From the NCBI GenBank assembly GCA_963724665.1, contig CAVRVH010000012.1, positions 930,001 through 994,000 on the forward strand: a stretch of 64,000 nt of DNA. The letters are read 5' to 3'. This DNA is from DASUPK01 sp963724665 (GTDB lineage: Bacteria > Actinomycetota > Thermoleophilia > Solirubrobacterales > 70-9). The notes beneath the pieces were generated by a model. That model was not told where the DNA came from and searched no databases. It saw only the letters and a list, made by a program, of their open reading frames with translations. Shown here piece after piece: positions 62,211-64,000 of the stretch. How positions within the stretch are numbered: the first letter of the stretch is position 1; each line of letters begins with the position of its first letter. The position numbers and the translations under genes were made by a program.

Positions 62211-63251
62211 ATGAAGCGCGTCGTCGTCGACCACTACGGCGGCCCCGAGGTGTTGAAGGTGGTGGATCAGGACGACCCACGACCGGGTCCCGGCGAGGTC
62301 CGCGTCAGGGTGCTGGCGGCTGGAGTTTCGTTCACAGACGCGCAGATTCGCGCCGGCACCTACATGGGCGGCCCGAAGCCGCCTTTCACGCCCGGGTACG
62401 AGCTCGTCGGCGCCGTCGAGGAGCTCGGCCAAGGCTGCGAGAGACTGCGTGAGGGGGACCGGGTAGGGGTGCTGACCGTGTGGGGCGCGGACGCCGAGCG
62501 CGTCTGCGTGGATGAGAAGTACGCGGTCGCGGTGCCCGAGAACCTCGACCCGGCGGAGGTCGTAAGCCTGATCTTCCCGTACATGACCGCCTACCAGATG
62601 CTCCACCGCACCGCGAGGGTGACGAGCGGCGAGTCGGTGCTGGTGCACGGCGCGGCCGGAAGGGTCGGCACGGCGGCGCTCGAGCTGGGGACGGTGGCAG
62701 GACTGCGTCTCTTCGGGACCTGTTCGGCGCGCGACAAGGCCGCAGTCGAGCGGCTCGGGGCGGTTGCGATCGACTACCGCAATGAGGACTTCCTAACTCG
62801 GGTCCGCGAGCTGACTCAGGGCGAAGGTGTGGACGTTGTGCTCGACGGGATCGGCGGCAAGGTGGCGCTGCGCTCCTTTCGCGCGCTGCGGAAGGGCGAT
62901 CAGATCACGGGCGATCCCGGTGGGCGGCTCGTGACTATGGGCGCCTACAACACGATGGTGCAGGGTCACAAGAGCCTGCGTGGGTGGTTCGAGTGGTGGC
63001 CGGCGATGACGGCCACCTGGCTCTGGGGCACGCTCTCGTCCCGCAGGCGGGTTTCGGGCTACCGGGTCCAGATCCTGCGCATTTCCCACCAGGACTGGTT
63101 CGCCGAGGACTTCCAGGCTCTGCTCGGTCTGCTTCGGGAGGGCAAAATCCGCCCGGTCGTGGCCGAGCGGCTGCCGTTCTCCGAGGCTCGCCGCGCCCAC
63201 GAGATGCTTGAGAGCACGGCGGCCAAGGGCAAGCTCGTGCTCGTGCCATAA
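62211..63251 (+). CDS. Zinc-independent medium-chain dehydrogenase/reductase
   Basis: 346 residues with AAAGGAGC 8 nt before the ATG. VKVVDQDDPRPGPGEVRVRVLAAGVSFTDAQIRAGTYMGGPKPPFTPGYELVGAVEELG is the GroES-like domain without the catalytic Cys. The cofactor motif is VLVHGAAGRVGTAALELG (AAGRVG), then GEGVDVVLDGIGGKVALRSFRALRKGDQ. It resembles NADPH-dependent quinone or enoyl reductases. A central basic segment (LWGTLSSRRRVSGYRVQILRISHQDWF) is typical of the VAT-1/zeta-crystallin-like branch. Function is not further assignable. Confidence 0.88.
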   Translation: MKRVVVDHYGGPEVLKVVDQDDPRPGPGEVRVRVLAAGVSFTDAQIRAGTYMGGPKPPFTPGYELVGAVEELGQGCERLREGDRVGVLTVWGADAERVCVDEKYAVAVPENLDPAEVVSLIFPYMTAYQMLHRTARVTSGESVLVHGAAGRVGTAALELGTVAGLRLFGTCSARDKAAVERLGAVAIDYRNEDFLTRVRELTQGEGVDVVLDGIGGKVALRSFRALRKGDQITGDPGGRLVTMGAYNTMVQGHKSLRGWFEWWPAMTATWLWGTLSSRRRVSGYRVQILRISHQDWFAEDFQALLGLLREGKIRPVVAERLPFSEARRAHEMLESTAAKGKLVLVP

Positions 63252-63269
63252 GCCCGGGAAGCTCGTGCC

Positions 63270-63366
63270 ATGACAGTCGCCCCGCCACCACCACAAACTT
63301 GTCGTCTTTGGAGCGTCCGGCGATCTGGCCCGTTGCAAGCTGCTTCCGGCGCTGTGCGATCTCGCC
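63270..63366 (+). pseudogene. zwf: zwf (glucose-6-phosphate dehydrogenase) N-terminal remnant
   Basis: ATG 63270 starts MTVAPPP; after a one-base shift near 63291 the reading HKLVVFGASGDLARCKLLPALCDLAYC follows, the NADP-binding N-terminus of Zwf (GASGDLA). It ends where the double-hairpin repeat begins at 63368, leaving ~33 of ~500 codons. Confidence 0.75.
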
Positions 63367-63367
63367 T

Positions 63368-63412
63368 ACTGCTTTGGACGAAAAGCAGCACCGCTGCTTT
63401 GCATGGAAAGCA
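63368..63412 (+). repeat. Double-hairpin repeat, copy 14
   Basis: CTGCTTTGGACGAAAAGCAG, then CACCGCTGCTTTGCATGGAA and AGCAG. Its left end abuts the zwf remnant and its right end leads through the GATACT tail into a full SnoaL-like gene. Confidence 0.88.
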
Positions 63413-63441
63413 GTACTCCGCCGAGAGATACTGCGTAGGCG

Positions 63442-63837
63442 ATGTCGCAGGAGAAACTGGAGGTCGTGCGGCGGATCGTCGGGGCGTTCTGCGCCGGGGA
63501 CTGGAGGACCGCCCTGAATGGGTACGACGAGGCGGTCGAGCTTGACCAGAGCCGGATGCCGGACGGGGGCATCTACCACGGCCACCAGGGGATGCGCGAG
63601 TTCTACGCTCGCTGGGTCGGATCGTGGGACCACTTCGACGCCCACCCAGTCGAGTTCATCGACGCGGGCGACGCGACCATCGTGGTCATGCAAATCAGCG
63701 GCACCGGCAAGGGCAGCGGCGCCTCCGTGACGATGCGCTCCGCCGACCTGTACACGGTCGCTAATGGCAAGGTCGTGCGGCACGTCGGCTACCCCAATGC
63801 CTCGCAGGCCCTCGAAGCCGCCGGGCTGTCGGAGTAG
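63442..63837 (+). CDS. SnoaL-like (NTF2-fold) protein, double-hairpin-associated family
   Basis: 131 residues. MSQEKLEVVRRIVGAFCAGDWRTALNGYDEAVELDQSRMPDGGIYHGHQGMREFYARWVGSWDHFDAHPVEFIDAGDATIVVMQISGTGKGSGASVTMRSADLYTVANGKVVRHVGYPNASQALEAAGLSE is a complete member, close in layout to the 32-33 kb pair. GATACT lies 9 nt before the ATG and there is no Shine-Dalgarno. After the stop, GCG and a second MSEENVE start follow directly without hairpins. Confidence 0.87.
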   Translation: MSQEKLEVVRRIVGAFCAGDWRTALNGYDEAVELDQSRMPDGGIYHGHQGMREFYARWVGSWDHFDAHPVEFIDAGDATIVVMQISGTGKGSGASVTMRSADLYTVANGKVVRHVGYPNASQALEAAGLSE

Positions 63838-63840
63838 GCG

Positions 63841-63891
63841 ATGTCGGAGGAGAACGTGGAGCCCGTGAGTCCAACTACCGAAACCCGGTAG
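63841..63891 (+). pseudogene. SnoaL-like 5' remnant
   Basis: ATGTCGGAGGAGAACGTGGA opens MSEENVEP, then the reading leaves the family and stops after 16 codons. It is only 3 nt after the previous stop. Confidence 0.6.
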
Positions 63892-63960
63892 CCCTAGTTG
63901 CAGAAGGTGCTTGCCGTCGCTACGGTGGACGAACCAGGGGACTCGACCAGGGAAGGACCT

Positions 63961-64000
63961 ATGAGATTCCGCTCGCTCGTCACTCTCGTCTTGGTCGCAG
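63961..64000 (+). CDS. Secreted-protein gene start (partial at right edge)
   Basis: GGAAGGACC then ATG: MRFRSLVTLVLVA, a basic n-region and hydrophobic core of a signal peptide. Only 13 codons are visible, so the product is unknown. Confidence 0.55.
   Translation, partial: MRFRSLVTLVLVA

Overview
This is high-GC, densely coded DNA from an actinobacterium. I infer a Thermoleophilia/Solirubrobacterales-like lineage from the many SnoaL-like paralogues that begin MSQENVE and end ALEAAGLSE, the leaderless promoters, and the mycothiol/class III-type formaldehyde enzymes. This taxonomic call is an inference. No rRNA, CRISPR array, complete insertion sequence, transposase or integrase gene was found.

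The main structural feature is an intact initiator tRNA-fMet (793-866) followed by seven direct repeats of its 3' half, all on the + strand (cores at 2558, 9317, 16640, 22343, 33202, 54476 and 61856). Each repeat starts at the anticodon loop, ends at the discriminator base and is followed by its own GC-rich hairpin. Five of the seven are also preceded by a conserved ~100-bp module of short palindromes. The layout fits serial (tandem) integration at one tRNA gene. It divides the window into islands: (0) a c-di-AMP riboswitch and CAP-domain protein before the tRNA; (1) 0.9-2.6 kb, one FAD monooxygenase; (2) 2.6-9.3 kb, GST, GAP-family protein, semialdehyde dehydrogenase, a secreted protein and small ORFs; (3) 9.4-16.6 kb, oxidoreductase, antiporter, lipoprotein, acetyltransferase, flavodoxin-fold protein; (4) 16.7-22.3 kb, a 1437-residue protein and an HExxH protein; (5) 22.4-33.2 kb, an ECF-sigma island with secreted/lipoprotein genes; (6) 33.2-54.5 kb, a catabolic island; (7) 54.5-61.9 kb, ABC exporter, lipid hydrolases, carbamate kinase and a cyclic-2,3-diphosphoglycerate-synthetase-like protein; (8) from 61.9 kb to the right edge.

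A second dispersed repeat, a double hairpin built around CTGCTTTCCATGCAAAGCAG, occurs about 14 times, only in islands 2, 3, 5 and 8. Where intact it joins the stop of one SnoaL-like gene to the start of the next. Elsewhere it is solitary or sits beside truncated genes, including a zwf fragment at 63.3 kb. At 9.8 kb a SnoaL 5' remnant has become a leader ORF coupled to an oxidoreductase gene.

Island 5 shows a local regulon. Four promoters share (G/T)GGAAT-16 nt-CGTC in front of a lipoprotein operon, an RTX protein, the anti-sigma/sigma operon itself and a divergent small-gene operon.

Island 6 looks like one system. It has a polyamine-type ABC importer, MFS carrier, amine oxidase, choline-monooxygenase-type Rieske oxygenase, two phytoene-dehydrogenase-like flavoenzymes, acyl-CoA dehydrogenase, NDP-forming acyl-CoA synthetase and two TetR regulators. 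It also carries a full formaldehyde-to-CO2 route (class III-type alcohol dehydrogenase, metallo-hydrolase, GFA protein, NAD formate dehydrogenase). I infer import and oxidative dealkylation of a methylated amine-like substrate with formaldehyde disposal. Its main promoters are leaderless and share a 16-bp palindrome; one drives a gene whose only plausible start codon is ATC.
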